Assembly: GCF_900090325.1 (NCBI RefSeq)
Contig: NZ_FMHW01000002.1
Span: 6,573,001 to 6,637,000, forward strand
Length of the DNA: 64,000 nucleotides
Reading direction: 5' to 3'
Source of the DNA: Micromonospora pallida
Lineage (GTDB): Bacteria > Actinomycetota > Actinomycetes > Mycobacteriales > Micromonosporaceae
Below, piece after piece: positions 10,582 to 20,338 of the stretch. How positions within the stretch are numbered: position 1 is the first letter of the stretch; every line of letters starts with the position of its first letter. The translations under genes and the position numbers were made by a program. The notes beneath the pieces are model-generated. The model ran no database searches. It was not told the origin of the DNA and saw only the letters and a list, made by a program, of their open reading frames with translations.

Positions 10582-13203
10582 TCATACCCCAGCGGCGCGG
10601 ACGGCGGCGTAGGCGTCGACCAGGCCGGCTCCGGCGATGTTGGCGGTGTCGCCGCAGTCGCCGGACGGTGACGCCCCGACCGGGGTGGCGGTCTGCCGCA
10701 GGATGCTCCGGGTCCGGTCCAGGTCACCGACGAGCGCCGGGTTGGCCGACCACATCAGCGCGACCACGCCGGCCACCTGCGGGGTGGCCATCGAGGTGCC
10801 GTCCAGGACGGCGTACCCGCCGCCGGGCATCGCCGAGCGTACCGCCGCGCCCGGCGCGACCAGGTCCGGCTTGGCTGCCCCGGAAACCGGCCCCCGGCTG
10901 GAGAAGTTGGTGACCTGGCGACCCCGGTCCACCGCGCCGACCGTGAACACGTCCGCGTAGGGGGCTGGCGGGTCGTCGATCGAGCCGCAGTACGGGCCGG
11001 TGTTGCCGGCGGCGGCCACCACGAACAACCCGGCCGCGTCGAGGGCGGCGGTGGCCGGCCGCAGCACCTGTGGATCGCAGCCCTCGATCGTCGGGCAGCC
11101 CCACGAGTTGGTCAGCACGTGCGGGGCCCGTTCCGGCCGGCCGTCGCTGAACGGGTCACCGCCGGGCGGGAAGGGTGCCAGCATGAACTGGAGACAGTCC
11201 AGGTAGTGCGCCGGGTTGCCGAGGTTGCGGTCGAGGTTCACGCAGCCGGTCCAGTTCGCGCCGGGCGCGACGCCGATGCCGTTCCGCCCCACCGCGCTGC
11301 CCATCGTGTGGGTGCCGTGCCCGCCCTTGTCGCGGGGGGAGCGGCTGCCCTCCCACGGGTCGTACCAGGAGTCGTCGCCGCCCCGGAAACCGGCCGCGAG
11401 CGTCGGGTGGCCAGCGTCCACTCCGGAGTCCGAGCTGCCCACGGTGATCCCGGCGCCGTCCACGCCCAGTTCCGACCAGACCCGGTCCGCGCCGATCAGG
11501 CGGATGTTCCACTCCGGACCGGTCGGCGCGGCGGCGTCGCCCCGGCTGGTGCCGGCCGGTGCGGGCAGCGGCCGCAACCGTTGGCTGACCAGCACCCGGT
11601 CCACCTCGGGGCGGCTCGCCAGCCAGGCCCGTACCGCCGGGCCGCCGTCCACCTCGATCGCGTTGACCAGGTAGTACGGGGTGTGGGCCAGCCGTAGCCG
11701 GTCCAACTGGCGGCGCAGGTCGGCTTGGGTCCGCTCGGCGGTGTCGACCAGTCGGCGGTAGACCTCCCGGACCCGGGCGTCCCGGCCGGCAGCGCCGGTG
11801 GTGACGGGGACACTCCGAAGGTCCGCCTGCTCCCGCAGCACCACCAGGAGGCGTTCACCGTGCAGGCCCGGCTGGCCGGGGACGGCGTACACCAGGCCGC
11901 CCGCCACCAGCAGAACCGCGACAGCCGCCACGGCGACCCGCCGGCCCGGCACGCGGCGCGGCAGCAGCAGGCCGTACCCGATGGCGAGCAGGAGCGCGAC
12001 GGCCAGGCCGGCCCCGGCGGTGACCGCCACCCAGAACGGTACGTCCCGGGTGGTGCTCAGCAGCAGGCTGACCTCCTCCGGGTCGGTGAGGGCCAATGGA
12101 CCGAACACGCCCAGTCCGACCAGCCAGCGCACCGGGGCGCGTCCCGCCGGCCGGCCCCGGGGATCGGTGGGGGCCTGGAGCGCGCCGAGCAGAAACCCGG
12201 CCGGCGGCAGGGTCAGCAGCATGGCGAGCTGTGCCCCGGAGTGACCGGTCCCGGCGCCGAGTAGCAGCAGTGTCACGCCGGCCACCAGGCCGCCGGCCAG
12301 CACCAGCAGCGCCGGGCGGGTGGGCCGCCCGGCCCCGAACCGGGTCCAGAACCCGACGTCGAGCAGGACCCCGGCGAGCGTGCCGACGGCCGCCGCGGCC
12401 AGTGCCGCGAGCACCGTCTCCAACAGTCCGCCGAGGGCACCCAGCCAGAGCCAGGGCAGCAGCAGAACCAGCCCGGCGGCGACCGCCAGCGGGGTGACCC
12501 CGGCGGTCCCGCCCCGCCGGCCCGCGCCGGCGCCCCGGCCGGCCGTCTCCGTCTCCCCGCCCGGTCCCGCTTCCCCGCCCGGTCCTGCCTCCCTGGCCGT
12601 TCCCGCCGGCCCCGCGCTCGCAGGTGGGCCCGCCGGTGGCGTGCCGCCGGCCGGGGCAGGCGGTCCCATGCCGCCGGCCGGACCGGTGGGCCCGGGAGGC
12701 GCGGCCGGGTACACCGCGCGGGCGTGGTCGGTCGGGTCGGTCGGGGTGCCACCGTCGGCCGGGAACGGGCCGCCGGGGCGGAGCAGGCGGGCGGCGACCA
12801 GGGCGGACACCGCGGCGACGGCGGCGAGCGCGGCGAGGTACGCCTCGTGGTGCACCGCCGGAACCATCCGGAGCAGTCCGAGCAGGCCCAGTGCCACCGC
12901 CCCGACCAGCCAGGCCCGGCCGGCGGCGCGGGCCGCCCCGGAGCGGGGCACCAGGGCCAGCAGCAGCGCCGGCACCCCGACCGCGACGACGGTGACCAGC
13001 GAGACGACCGGCCAGAGCCAGACCGGCCGGTGCAGCCCGCCGGCAAGCAGAACCTGCTCGGCGAACCAGCCGACGATCTGGGGGAGCACGGCCACCGCGA
13101 CCGTCCAGCAGCCGACCAGGACGGCCGCGACCACCGCCAACGGCCCGGACCGGGGCGCCGCCGTCGGGGGTACGAACGGACCGGGCGAGTACGCGGGCTG
13201 CAT
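10582..13203 (-). CDS. Membrane-anchored subtilisin-like serine protease (S8) with large N-terminal membrane domain
   Basis: An 873-residue protein. Residues 1-140 hold about four hydrophobic helices; 145-232 is a Pro/Gly/Ala-rich linker; 235-440 holds about six to eight more helices; 445-545 resembles an inhibitor-like prodomain; 560-873 is the S8 catalytic domain. The triad is complete: Asp592 in SSDSGVD, His629 in GGHGTHTMG and Ser804 in DGTSMATPQ, with Asn734 (AAGNTGP) as oxyanion-hole residue. No ordinary secretion signal is seen; the last membrane span should place the protease outside the cell. TACCGT lies 6 nt before the ATG, so the start is probably leaderless. The same frame stays open far upstream, but that part is antisense to two other genes. 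Confidence 0.88.
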   Translation of the reverse strand: MQPAYSPGPFVPPTAAPRSGPLAVVAAVLVGCWTVAVAVLPQIVGWFAEQVLLAGGLHRPVWLWPVVSLVTVVAVGVPALLLALVPRSGAARAAGRAWLVGAVALGLLGLLRMVPAVHHEAYLAALAAVAAVSALVAARLLRPGGPFPADGGTPTDPTDHARAVYPAAPPGPTGPAGGMGPPAPAGGTPPAGPPASAGPAGTAREAGPGGEAGPGGETETAGRGAGAGRRGGTAGVTPLAVAAGLVLLLPWLWLGALGGLLETVLAALAAAAVGTLAGVLLDVGFWTRFGAGRPTRPALLVLAGGLVAGVTLLLLGAGTGHSGAQLAMLLTLPPAGFLLGALQAPTDPRGRPAGRAPVRWLVGLGVFGPLALTDPEEVSLLLSTTRDVPFWVAVTAGAGLAVALLLAIGYGLLLPRRVPGRRVAVAAVAVLLVAGGLVYAVPGQPGLHGERLLVVLREQADLRSVPVTTGAAGRDARVREVYRRLVDTAERTQADLRRQLDRLRLAHTPYYLVNAIEVDGGPAVRAWLASRPEVDRVLVSQRLRPLPAPAGTSRGDAAAPTGPEWNIRLIGADRVWSELGVDGAGITVGSSDSGVDAGHPTLAAGFRGGDDSWYDPWEGSRSPRDKGGHGTHTMGSAVGRNGIGVAPGANWTGCVNLDRNLGNPAHYLDCLQFMLAPFPPGGDPFSDGRPERAPHVLTNSWGCPTIEGCDPQVLRPATAALDAAGLFVVAAAGNTGPYCGSIDDPPAPYADVFTVGAVDRGRQVTNFSSRGPVSGAAKPDLVAPGAAVRSAMPGGGYAVLDGTSMATPQVAGVVALMWSANPALVGDLDRTRSILRQTATPVGASPSGDCGDTANIAGAGLVDAYAAVRAAGV

Positions 13204-13269
13204 GACCGTACGGTACGCAGGCGGATCCGGGGTGTCCCGCCAGCCGCCTGTGGCGGTTACCGTGAACGG

Positions 13270-15099
13270 GTGCGTGACCCCAACACCTCCCGTGCCGTGG
13301 CCGCCCAGCTCTCGCCCGTCCGGCGGGTCGACGACCTGCGTCGGCTTCGCGCCGAGCGGTTCGACGTCCTGGTCATCGGGGGCGGGGTGACGGGTGCGGG
13401 CGCCGCGCTGGACGCCGCGTCCCGGGGCCTGAAGGTCGCCCTGATCGAGGCGCGGGACTTCGCGGCCGGCACCTCCAGCCGGTCCAGCAAGCTGATCCAC
13501 GGCGGCCTGCGCTACCTGGAACAACTGGAGTTCGGGCTGGTGCACGAGGCGCTCACCGAGCGGGGGCTGCTCGCCACCCGGCTCGCGCCGCACCTGGTCC
13601 GTCCGGTGCCGATCCTGGTGCCGCTGCCCGACGGCGGCGGGGTGCGCGAACTGCCGGCCCGTGCCTGGCGGCGGGCGTACTACGGCACCGGCGTGGCCGC
13701 GTACGACATCTTCGCCGGCATCTTCGGTGGTGGCCGGGGCATGCCGCTGCACCGGCACCTGACCCGGGAGGGCACCCGGCGGGCCTTCCCCAGTCTGCGG
13801 GTCGACAAGCTGGCCGGCGCGATCCGCTACTTCGACGGCCAGGTGGACGACGCCCGGCTGGTGGTGACCCTGGCCCGCACCGCGGCGAGCCTCGGCGCGA
13901 CGCTGGTGACCAGCGCCCGTGCGGTCGGCCTGATCCGGGAGGCCCGGGAGGTGACCGGCGTACGGGTGCGCGACCTGGAGGCGCCGCCCGGCTCGCCGGA
14001 CGCCGAGTTCGAGGTACGCGCCCGCACGGTCATCGCCGCCACCGGGGTGTGGAGCGACGACATGTCCCGGATGCTCAACGACGTGGGGCTCCGCCCCGGC
14101 ATGCGGGTCCGTGCCTCCAAGGGGGTGCACCTGGTCGTGCCCCGCTCGGCGATCACCGGCGAGACCGGGCTGATCCTGCGGACGCCGACCTCGGTGCTCT
14201 TCGTCATCCCGTGGGGCGGCCACTGGATCATCGGCACCACCGACACCGACTGGCGGCTGGACCGGTCGCACCCGGCCGCCTCCGCACGGGACATCGACTA
14301 CCTGCTGCAACAGGTCAACACGGTGCTGGACAAGCCGTTGACCACCGACGACATCGAGGGCGTCTACGCCGGGCTGCGCCCGCTGCTCTCCGGTGAGGCG
14401 GACTCCACCTCCAAGCTCTCCCGGGAGCACGCGGTGGTCGAGCCGATGCTCGGGTTGCTCCTGGTGGCCGGCGGCAAGTACACGACGTACCGGGTGATGG
14501 CCGCCGACGTGGTGGACCGGGCCGCCCGCCGGCTCGGCAACGTCCGCCCGTCGCGCACCGCCGACCTGCCGCTGCTCGGCGCGGACGGGTACGTGGCGAT
14601 GTGGCGGGACCGGGCCGACCTGGCCCGCCGGCACGGGGTGCCGGTGGGTGTGGTGGAGCACCTGTTGGAGCGGTACGGCAGCCTCACCCTGGACCTGCTC
14701 GCCCTGATCGCGGCGGACCCGCTGCTCGCCGCGCCGCTCGCCGGTGCCCCCGAGTACCTGGCCGCGGAGGTCACCTACGCGGCGCAGGTGGAGGGCGCGT
14801 TGCACCTGGAGGACGTGCTGACCCGGCGTACCCGGATCTCCTTCGAGACCAGCCACCGGGGACTGGAGTCGGCGGAGCACACGGCCGAGCTGATGGGCGC
14901 GGTGCTCGGCTGGGACGCCGACGTGCGGGCCCGCGAGGTCGCGCACTACCGGGCCCGGGTGGAGGCGGAACGGCAGTCGCAGCGGATGCCGGACGACGCC
15001 ACCGCCGACGCGGCCCGGCTCGGCGCGCCCGACGTCCGGGGCTTCGCCGCCGACCGGGGTGTGGAGATCGACCCGACCGGCCTGCCCGCCCCACGCTGA
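13270..15099 (+). CDS. glpD: Glycerol-3-phosphate dehydrogenase (FAD-dependent, GlpD family)
   Basis: A 609-residue flavoprotein that oxidises sn-glycerol-3-phosphate to dihydroxyacetone phosphate and passes electrons to quinone. The dinucleotide fold is at about 33-60 (DVLVIGGGVTGAGAALDAASRG), followed by GTSSRSSKLIHGGLRYLE, the GlpD signature, and VAGGKYTTYR near residue 410. The C-terminal 120 residues match the GlpD cap domain. The GTG at 13270 is preferred: TACCGT lies 6 nt before it, so it may be leaderless. It diverges from the subtilase with 66 bp between starts. Confidence 0.93.
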   Translation: MRDPNTSRAVAAQLSPVRRVDDLRRLRAERFDVLVIGGGVTGAGAALDAASRGLKVALIEARDFAAGTSSRSSKLIHGGLRYLEQLEFGLVHEALTERGLLATRLAPHLVRPVPILVPLPDGGGVRELPARAWRRAYYGTGVAAYDIFAGIFGGGRGMPLHRHLTREGTRRAFPSLRVDKLAGAIRYFDGQVDDARLVVTLARTAASLGATLVTSARAVGLIREAREVTGVRVRDLEAPPGSPDAEFEVRARTVIAATGVWSDDMSRMLNDVGLRPGMRVRASKGVHLVVPRSAITGETGLILRTPTSVLFVIPWGGHWIIGTTDTDWRLDRSHPAASARDIDYLLQQVNTVLDKPLTTDDIEGVYAGLRPLLSGEADSTSKLSREHAVVEPMLGLLLVAGGKYTTYRVMAADVVDRAARRLGNVRPSRTADLPLLGADGYVAMWRDRADLARRHGVPVGVVEHLLERYGSLTLDLLALIAADPLLAAPLAGAPEYLAAEVTYAAQVEGALHLEDVLTRRTRISFETSHRGLESAEHTAELMGAVLGWDADVRAREVAHYRARVEAERQSQRMPDDATADAARLGAPDVRGFAADRGVEIDPTGLPAPR

Positions 15100-15176
15100 C
15101 CGGCCGGCCCGATGTCGCGTCGGCCAGCCTGTCCGGTGCCGCGCTGACCAGGCTGTCTGCCCGGTCAGGCGGTGGG

Positions 15177-16577
15177 TCAGAACACCTTGCCCGGGTTGAA
15201 CAGGCCGTCCGGGTCCAGCGCCGACTTGATCGCCTGGTGCACCCGGACGCCGACCGGACCGATCTCCCGGGCCAGCCACTCCCGCTTGAGCAGGCCCACC
15301 CCGTGCTCGCCGGTGCAGGTGCCGCCCAGCTCCAGGCCGAGCCGCATGATCTCGTCGAAGGCCCGCCGGCCCCGTTCCAGGCTGGCCGGGTCGGCCCGGT
15401 CGACCACGATGTTGGGGTGCAGGTTGCCGTCCCCGGCGTGCCCGACCACGCCGATCGGCACGTCGCACTCGGCGGCGATCCGGGCCACCCCGTCGAGCAG
15501 GGCGGCGAGCGAGCCGCGCGGCACCGCCACGTCGTCGATCACCAGCCCGCCGTTGCCCTCCGGGTACGCGCGGGCGGCGAACGCCTCCATCGCGGGATGC
15601 GCCAGCCGTCGTGCCTGGAGCAGCGCCGCCGCCTCCACCGCGTCCGTCGCGACGTACACCTCGGACGCGCCGGCCGCCTCGCAGACCTTCGCCAGCCGGG
15701 CCAGGTCTTCTGCGGCCCGGGGACCGGTGTCGGACGCTGCGAGCAGCAGCGCCTCGGCGTCGGTCCGCAGCCCCATCGGCTGGTACGCCTCGATCGCCTG
15801 GAGGTGGGTCCGGTCGAGCAACTCCAGCAGGCTCGGGCTCAGCCCCTGGGCGGCGATCCCGGCGACCGCCGTGCCCGCGTCGGCGGTGGAATCGAAGACC
15901 GCGACCAGGGTCAGCGACTCCTCCGGGGCCGGCCGCAGCGCCAGGGTCACCTCGGTGACCACCCCGAGCGTCCCCTCCGAGCCGACGAAGAGGCGGGTCA
16001 GGTCGTACCCGGCGACGCCCTTGGCGGTCCGCCGCCCGGTGCGCAGCACCTCGCCCGAGGCGAGCACCACCTCCAGGCCGAGCACGTACTCCGTGGTCAC
16101 GCCGTACTTGACGCAGCACATGCCACCGGCGTTGGTGGAGACGTTGCCGCCGATGGTCGACGACTCCCAGGAGCCCGGGTCAGGCGGGTAGTAGAGGCCC
16201 TGCTTGCGTACCGCGCCGGCCAGGGTGGCGTTGACGACCCCGGGCTGCACCACGGCGATCCGGCTGACCGGGTCGATCTCCAGGATGGCGTCCATCGCCG
16301 TGGTGCTCAGCACCACCGCGCCGTCGACCGCGTTCGCCGCGCCGGCCAGTCCGGTCCGCGCGCCCTGCGGCACCACCGGTACGCCGTGCCGGGCCGCCGC
16401 GCGGACCACCGCGACCACCCCGGCGGTGTCCCGGGGACGGACCACGACCAGCGGCGTACCGGCCGCGCAGAGGTCGGCCTCGTCCCGCTCGTGCATGCGG
16501 AGCAGGTCCGGGTCGGTCAGTACGGCGTGCTCACCGAGCGCGGCGCGTAGTTCGTCGAGGAGCGGGGTGGCGGGCAT
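15177..16577 (-). CDS. FAD-linked oxidase (glycolate/D-lactate dehydrogenase GlcD-like)
   Basis: A 466-residue protein of the FAD_binding_4 plus FAD-oxidase-C type. The FAD site is at about 45-150, with VPQGARTGLAGAANA and SSTIGGNVSTNAGG. The C-terminal domain ends with HAGDGNLHPNIVVD, TCTGEHGVGLLKREWL and DPDGLFNPGKVF, all diagnostic of GlcD/Dld2 proteins. It should oxidise a 2-hydroxyacid to the 2-oxoacid; the exact substrate is not visible. TACCCT lies 7 nt before the ATG at 16577, suggesting a leaderless start. It converges on glpD with a 77-bp gap. Confidence 0.9.
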   Translation of the reverse strand: MPATPLLDELRAALGEHAVLTDPDLLRMHERDEADLCAAGTPLVVVRPRDTAGVVAVVRAAARHGVPVVPQGARTGLAGAANAVDGAVVLSTTAMDAILEIDPVSRIAVVQPGVVNATLAGAVRKQGLYYPPDPGSWESSTIGGNVSTNAGGMCCVKYGVTTEYVLGLEVVLASGEVLRTGRRTAKGVAGYDLTRLFVGSEGTLGVVTEVTLALRPAPEESLTLVAVFDSTADAGTAVAGIAAQGLSPSLLELLDRTHLQAIEAYQPMGLRTDAEALLLAASDTGPRAAEDLARLAKVCEAAGASEVYVATDAVEAAALLQARRLAHPAMEAFAARAYPEGNGGLVIDDVAVPRGSLAALLDGVARIAAECDVPIGVVGHAGDGNLHPNIVVDRADPASLERGRRAFDEIMRLGLELGGTCTGEHGVGLLKREWLAREIGPVGVRVHQAIKSALDPDGLFNPGKVF

Positions 16578-16635
16578 GCAGGAGAGGGTAGCGGCGGCCC
16601 AGCGCGCAGGCCACCGGCCAACTCCGGCCACCCGG

Positions 16636-17280
16636 TCAGGCTGGCCCGGCGGACCGTAGCGCGGCCAGCTCCCGGGTCAGGTTCGCCCGGGCCGGGACCT
16701 CCCACTGCCGGGCCAGATCGGGCAGCCGGAACAGGGCCGGCAGGGCGAGCAGCCCGGCCAGCACCCGGGCCCGGCCGGCCCGGAACGCCGGTTCCGGCAC
16801 GTGTGCGTACTCCCGGCGGACGCGGGCGGCGTAGTCGTCGTACCGGTGCGGGTCGGCGGCGAGGATCGCCAGGTCGGCGTCGCAGAGCAGGGCCCCGTCG
16901 CGGTCGTCGGCGGCGACCGCGTGCCCGGCGGTGAGCAGTACCAGCCGGTGCACCTCGGCCACCGCCCCGGCCGGGATCCCCAACCCGGTGAGCAGGCGGT
17001 CGGCCAGCGCGGCGCTGTCCCGCTCGTTGGCGTCCCCGGCGGCCCGCGGGTCGTAGACCGCGTCGTGGCACCAGGCGGCGAGCCGTACCAGGTCGGGCCG
17101 GTCGGCGTGCCCGGCGTACGCGTCGACCACGTCCAACACGGCGGTCAGGTGTGCGACGGTGTGGTAGTGCCGCTGCGGCTCCCGCCAGCGGGTGAGCAGG
17201 TCCGCTCCGGCCCGGGTTAGCGCGTCCGCGTCCGGGGCCCCCGCCGCGTGGGCAGTCGCCCGCCACCGTCGCACCAGCAT
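16636..17280 (-). CDS. HD-domain phosphohydrolase-like protein
   Basis: A 214-residue predicted HD-superfamily protein. The metal-site pieces are RHYHTVAHLTAVLD (first His), LAAWCHDAVYDP (the H-D pair) and LLCDADLAILAADP (last Asp), the set typical of COG4339-type proteins. It probably hydrolyses a phosphate ester or nucleotide; the substrate is unknown. The ATG at 17280 is used, though a GTG two codons earlier is also possible and neither has a clear ribosome binding site. Confidence 0.8.
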   Translation of the reverse strand: MLVRRWRATAHAAGAPDADALTRAGADLLTRWREPQRHYHTVAHLTAVLDVVDAYAGHADRPDLVRLAAWCHDAVYDPRAAGDANERDSAALADRLLTGLGIPAGAVAEVHRLVLLTAGHAVAADDRDGALLCDADLAILAADPHRYDDYAARVRREYAHVPEPAFRAGRARVLAGLLALPALFRLPDLARQWEVPARANLTRELAALRSAGPA

Positions 17281-17362
17281 CTCCACGCCGACGAAGTCTG
17301 CCGTACGTCCACCCGGCGGGGGAGAGCAGGATTCACCCGCCCCGGCGCGGGTAGTCCCGGCC

Positions 17363-18631
17363 ATGGCCGTTGCCCGTAACCGTCGCCGTGCACCCTGGTG
17401 GCAGAGCATGGGGCTGCGGGACGGGCTGGTCGACGTCGACACCGCCCGGATCGCCGGGGCGATGTCCGAGCTGCGACACCGGGGCCGGGCCACCCTCAGT
17501 GACCGCCTGCACCGGCTGCGCAGCGTCATGACGCTCGCGTTGCAGGCGGGGCTGGCGGCGGCGCTGTCCTGGTGGGCCGTGCACGATCTACTCGGCAGCC
17601 CGCAACCGGTCTTCGCGCCGATCTCGGCGGTCGGCACGCTCGCCGCCTCGGTGGGGCAGCGGTTCCGCCGGACAGTCGAGTTGATCCTCGGGGTGGCGAT
17701 CGGCGTGTTCATCGGCGACGTGCTGATCTACTTCCTCGGCAGCGGGGCCTGGCAGCTCGCCCTGGTGGTGGTCCTCTCCATCACCATCTCTACCTTCCTC
17801 GGTGCCAGCGCCTCGGTGGTCATCCAGGCCGCCGCGACCGCCGTGCTGATCGCCACACTCAGCCCGTCCACCCAGAACCTGGAGATCCCCCGGTTCATCG
17901 AGGCCATCGTCGGCGGTGGTATCGCGCTGCTGGTGACGGCGGTGCTGCTCCCGCTCAACCCGCTCCGTGTGATCAACCGGGCGGCCCGCCCGGCGCTGGA
18001 CCTGCTCGCCGAGCAGCTCGACCGGACGGCCGAGGGACTCCGCGACCGGAACCGGGGTCTGTGCCAGCGGGCGCTGGACCGGCTCCGGGCGAACCAGCAG
18101 GAGCTGGCCGCCTTCACCGAGGCGATCGAGGGGGCGAAGGAGACCATCACCATCTCCCCGGCCCGCTGGCACCGGCGTGACGAGCTGGTCCACTACGCCG
18201 AGGCCGCCGAGCCGATCGACCGGGCGATGCGCAACAGCGGCACGCTGATCCGCCGGTCGGTCACCCTGATCGAGGACGACGAGCCGGTACCCGATCCGAT
18301 GCCCGACGCGGTCTGTCACCTGGCCGAGGCGGTCCGGCTGCTGCGGCACGAGTTCGCCGTCGGAGCGGAGCCCCAGGACGCCCGGGAACGCTCCCTGCGC
18401 GCAGTCAGCGAGGCCGGTCGGGCGTATGGGCAGGGGGTCGGTTTCTCCGGCAGCGTGGTGGTGGCGCAGGTCCGGACCACCGCCAGTGACCTGCTGGTGG
18501 CCTCCGGTCTGGAGCAGGAGGAGGCCAACCGGCTGGTCCGCGCCGCCTTCGGCGAGCCGGAACGGCCGAGCGAGCCCCCTGCCGAGGGGCACGCCCCGCC
18601 CCGGCACCCCACCGCGCCACCGCTGCCCTGA
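17363..18631 (+). CDS. FUSC-family (aromatic acid exporter-like) membrane protein
   Basis: A 422-residue membrane protein. A basic N-terminus is followed by about six close helices at about 55-215 (LQAGLAAALSWWAVHDLL, PVFAPISAVGTLAA, LILGVAIGVFIGDVLIYFLG and others), then a cytosolic alpha-helical region at 220-400 and a Pro-rich tail. This is the layout of half-size FUSC/ArAE transporters. It starts 82 bp from the divergent HD gene. An ATG at 17408 is an alternative start. Confidence 0.82.
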   Translation: MAVARNRRRAPWWQSMGLRDGLVDVDTARIAGAMSELRHRGRATLSDRLHRLRSVMTLALQAGLAAALSWWAVHDLLGSPQPVFAPISAVGTLAASVGQRFRRTVELILGVAIGVFIGDVLIYFLGSGAWQLALVVVLSITISTFLGASASVVIQAAATAVLIATLSPSTQNLEIPRFIEAIVGGGIALLVTAVLLPLNPLRVINRAARPALDLLAEQLDRTAEGLRDRNRGLCQRALDRLRANQQELAAFTEAIEGAKETITISPARWHRRDELVHYAEAAEPIDRAMRNSGTLIRRSVTLIEDDEPVPDPMPDAVCHLAEAVRLLRHEFAVGAEPQDARERSLRAVSEAGRAYGQGVGFSGSVVVAQVRTTASDLLVASGLEQEEANRLVRAAFGEPERPSEPPAEGHAPPRHPTAPPLP

Positions 18632-18663
18632 CCGGGGTGGGCTGGGGTCGGGTGGGGTGGGGT

Positions 18664-18717
18664 GGTAGGAGGGGTCCCCTGTTCCTCAAAATGCGGTAAC
18701 AGGGGACCCCTCCTACC
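18664..18717. repeat. Family A hairpin repeat, copy 3
   Basis: Twenty-base perfect arms, one being GGTAGGAGGGGTCCCCTGTT, around the loop CCTCAAAATGCGGT (reverse orientation of the conserved loop). It starts 33 nt after the FUSC gene stop and may end its transcript. Confidence 0.87.
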
Positions 18718-18850
18718 ACAGCAGCCGTCGAACGGCCGGCCGGATGACGTGCGTGTCGATCAGCCCTGATCGTCTGCGCCCGGGTGCCCCCGCATCGCGG
18801 GGTGCCGAATGCGTCCGGCCGACGCGGTGCCGGGTGGCTACGCTGACCGC

Positions 18851-20302
18851 ATGGCCGACACCCCGTCCGGCGGAGCCACCCCGGCTGCTCCGCCGCCGCC
18901 GAGCCCCGCCCTCCCCCCGTCCGGTGGGCCCCCCGGCATGCCCATGCCGTCTCGCCGCCGGCCGTGGCTGCGGTACGTGGTGCTGGCCGTGACGATCCTG
19001 TTCATCGCCGCCTGCGCGGTCTTCATGCTCTTCACGCTCGGCCAGAGCCTGGGGGTGGAGGCGCTGCTGATCGGCCTGGTCGCCGCGATCCTGCCGGTGC
19101 CGGTGCTGATCGCCTGTTTCCTCTGGCTCGACCGGTACGAGCCGGAGCCGCTGAAGTACCTGGTCTTCTGCTTCGCCTGGGGAGCGTTTGTCTCCACCGC
19201 TGCGTCGATCAAGGTCAACGGGTTCTTCGCCGACCGGTTCGCCGACTGGGGACTGCCGGACACGCTCACCGCCGTGTTCAGTGCGCCGTTCATCGAGGAG
19301 TTGACCAAGGCGCTCGGCCCGATTCTGCTGCTGGTCTTCCGGCGGCGGGAGTGGTCCGGTATCACCGACGGGCTGGTCTACTGCGGGCTCTCCGCGGTCG
19401 GCTTCGCCATGGTCGAGAACATCCTCTACCTGGGAGGGCACGGCTACCGTACCGGCGTCGAGCAGTACGGTCCGGCCACCGGCGCGCAGATGGTCCTGAT
19501 GACGTTCATCGTCCGGATCCTGATCTTCGGGTTCGCCCACCCGCTGTTCACCGCGATGACCGGGGTGGGGCTGGGCATCGCCGCGCGTACCGCCGACCGC
19601 CGGGTACGGGTGCTCGCCCCGATCGCCGGGCTGCTGGTCGCGATGATGCTGCACGGCGCCTGGAACTTCCTGCCGTCGCTGGCCCTGGCCACCGGGCAGC
19701 CCCTGGTCGCCCTCTACGGCTACATCGGGGTGATGGTGCCGATCTTCTTCGGCATGGTCGGCCTGGCGGTCTGGCTGCGCGCATGGGAGGGGCGGCTGAC
19801 CGAGCGCATCCTGCCCGACTACGTCCGCGCCGGCTGGCTCACCCCGCCCGAGGTGGCCGCGCTGGGCAGCCTCGGTCGCCGGCACGCGGCCCGGACCTGG
19901 GCCCGCCGGGTCGGGGGCGACCGGGCGGTGAAGGCGATGCGCGGGTACCAGTTCGCCGCCACCCGGCTGGCCCTGCTGCGCGACGGCATGCGCCGAGGCC
20001 TGGACGTGCGGCCGGCCGACCGGTACCGGACCCTCGACGAGGAACGGCACCTGCTGGGCACGATCAGCGCGTACCGGTCGTTCTTCGTGGGCCGGGACCC
20101 GCAGGCCCCGGTCGGGATCTGGGACGGGCAGCGCTACCACCTGCGTTTCCCGGACGGACAGCAGCGGCCGGTCGACCCGCCGGACGAGCCGGTGGTGCCG
20201 ATCCCGGTAGTCCTCGCGCCGCCGCCCCCGCCCCCGGCGCACTTCCCCGGCTGGTACGGCCCGCCCCCGGCCGCGCCCTGGCCCCCGGCCGGGCACCGCT
20301 GA
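18851..20302 (+). CDS. PrsW-family intramembrane metalloprotease
   Basis: A 483-residue protein. A Pro-rich cytosolic N-terminus (1-35) precedes about eight helices. The PrsW motifs are present in order: FIEELTKALGP (E-E-x-x-K, residues about 148-157), AMVENILYLGG (E-N), FAHPLFTAMTG (His) and LLHGAWN-type MLHGAWNFLP (His). PrsW proteins cleave membrane proteins such as anti-sigma factors within the membrane. The C-terminal 160 residues are soluble, with a YHLRFPDGQQRP segment and a proline-rich end, which bacilli lack. TACGCT lies 6 nt before the ATG, suggesting leaderless expression. Confidence 0.9.
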   Translation: MADTPSGGATPAAPPPPSPALPPSGGPPGMPMPSRRRPWLRYVVLAVTILFIAACAVFMLFTLGQSLGVEALLIGLVAAILPVPVLIACFLWLDRYEPEPLKYLVFCFAWGAFVSTAASIKVNGFFADRFADWGLPDTLTAVFSAPFIEELTKALGPILLLVFRRREWSGITDGLVYCGLSAVGFAMVENILYLGGHGYRTGVEQYGPATGAQMVLMTFIVRILIFGFAHPLFTAMTGVGLGIAARTADRRVRVLAPIAGLLVAMMLHGAWNFLPSLALATGQPLVALYGYIGVMVPIFFGMVGLAVWLRAWEGRLTERILPDYVRAGWLTPPEVAALGSLGRRHAARTWARRVGGDRAVKAMRGYQFAATRLALLRDGMRRGLDVRPADRYRTLDEERHLLGTISAYRSFFVGRDPQAPVGIWDGQRYHLRFPDGQQRPVDPPDEPVVPIPVVLAPPPPPPAHFPGWYGPPPAAPWPPAGHR

Positions 20303-20338
20303 CCTCGGTGGAGGTACGCCGGCCACACCACCGCAGCG

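Noticed and set aside
13204..16119. Upstream continuation of the subtilase reading frame on the minus strand
   Set aside because: It runs antisense through glpD and the GlcD-like gene and is Arg/Gly/Pro-rich without domains; such open shadow frames are expected at this GC content.
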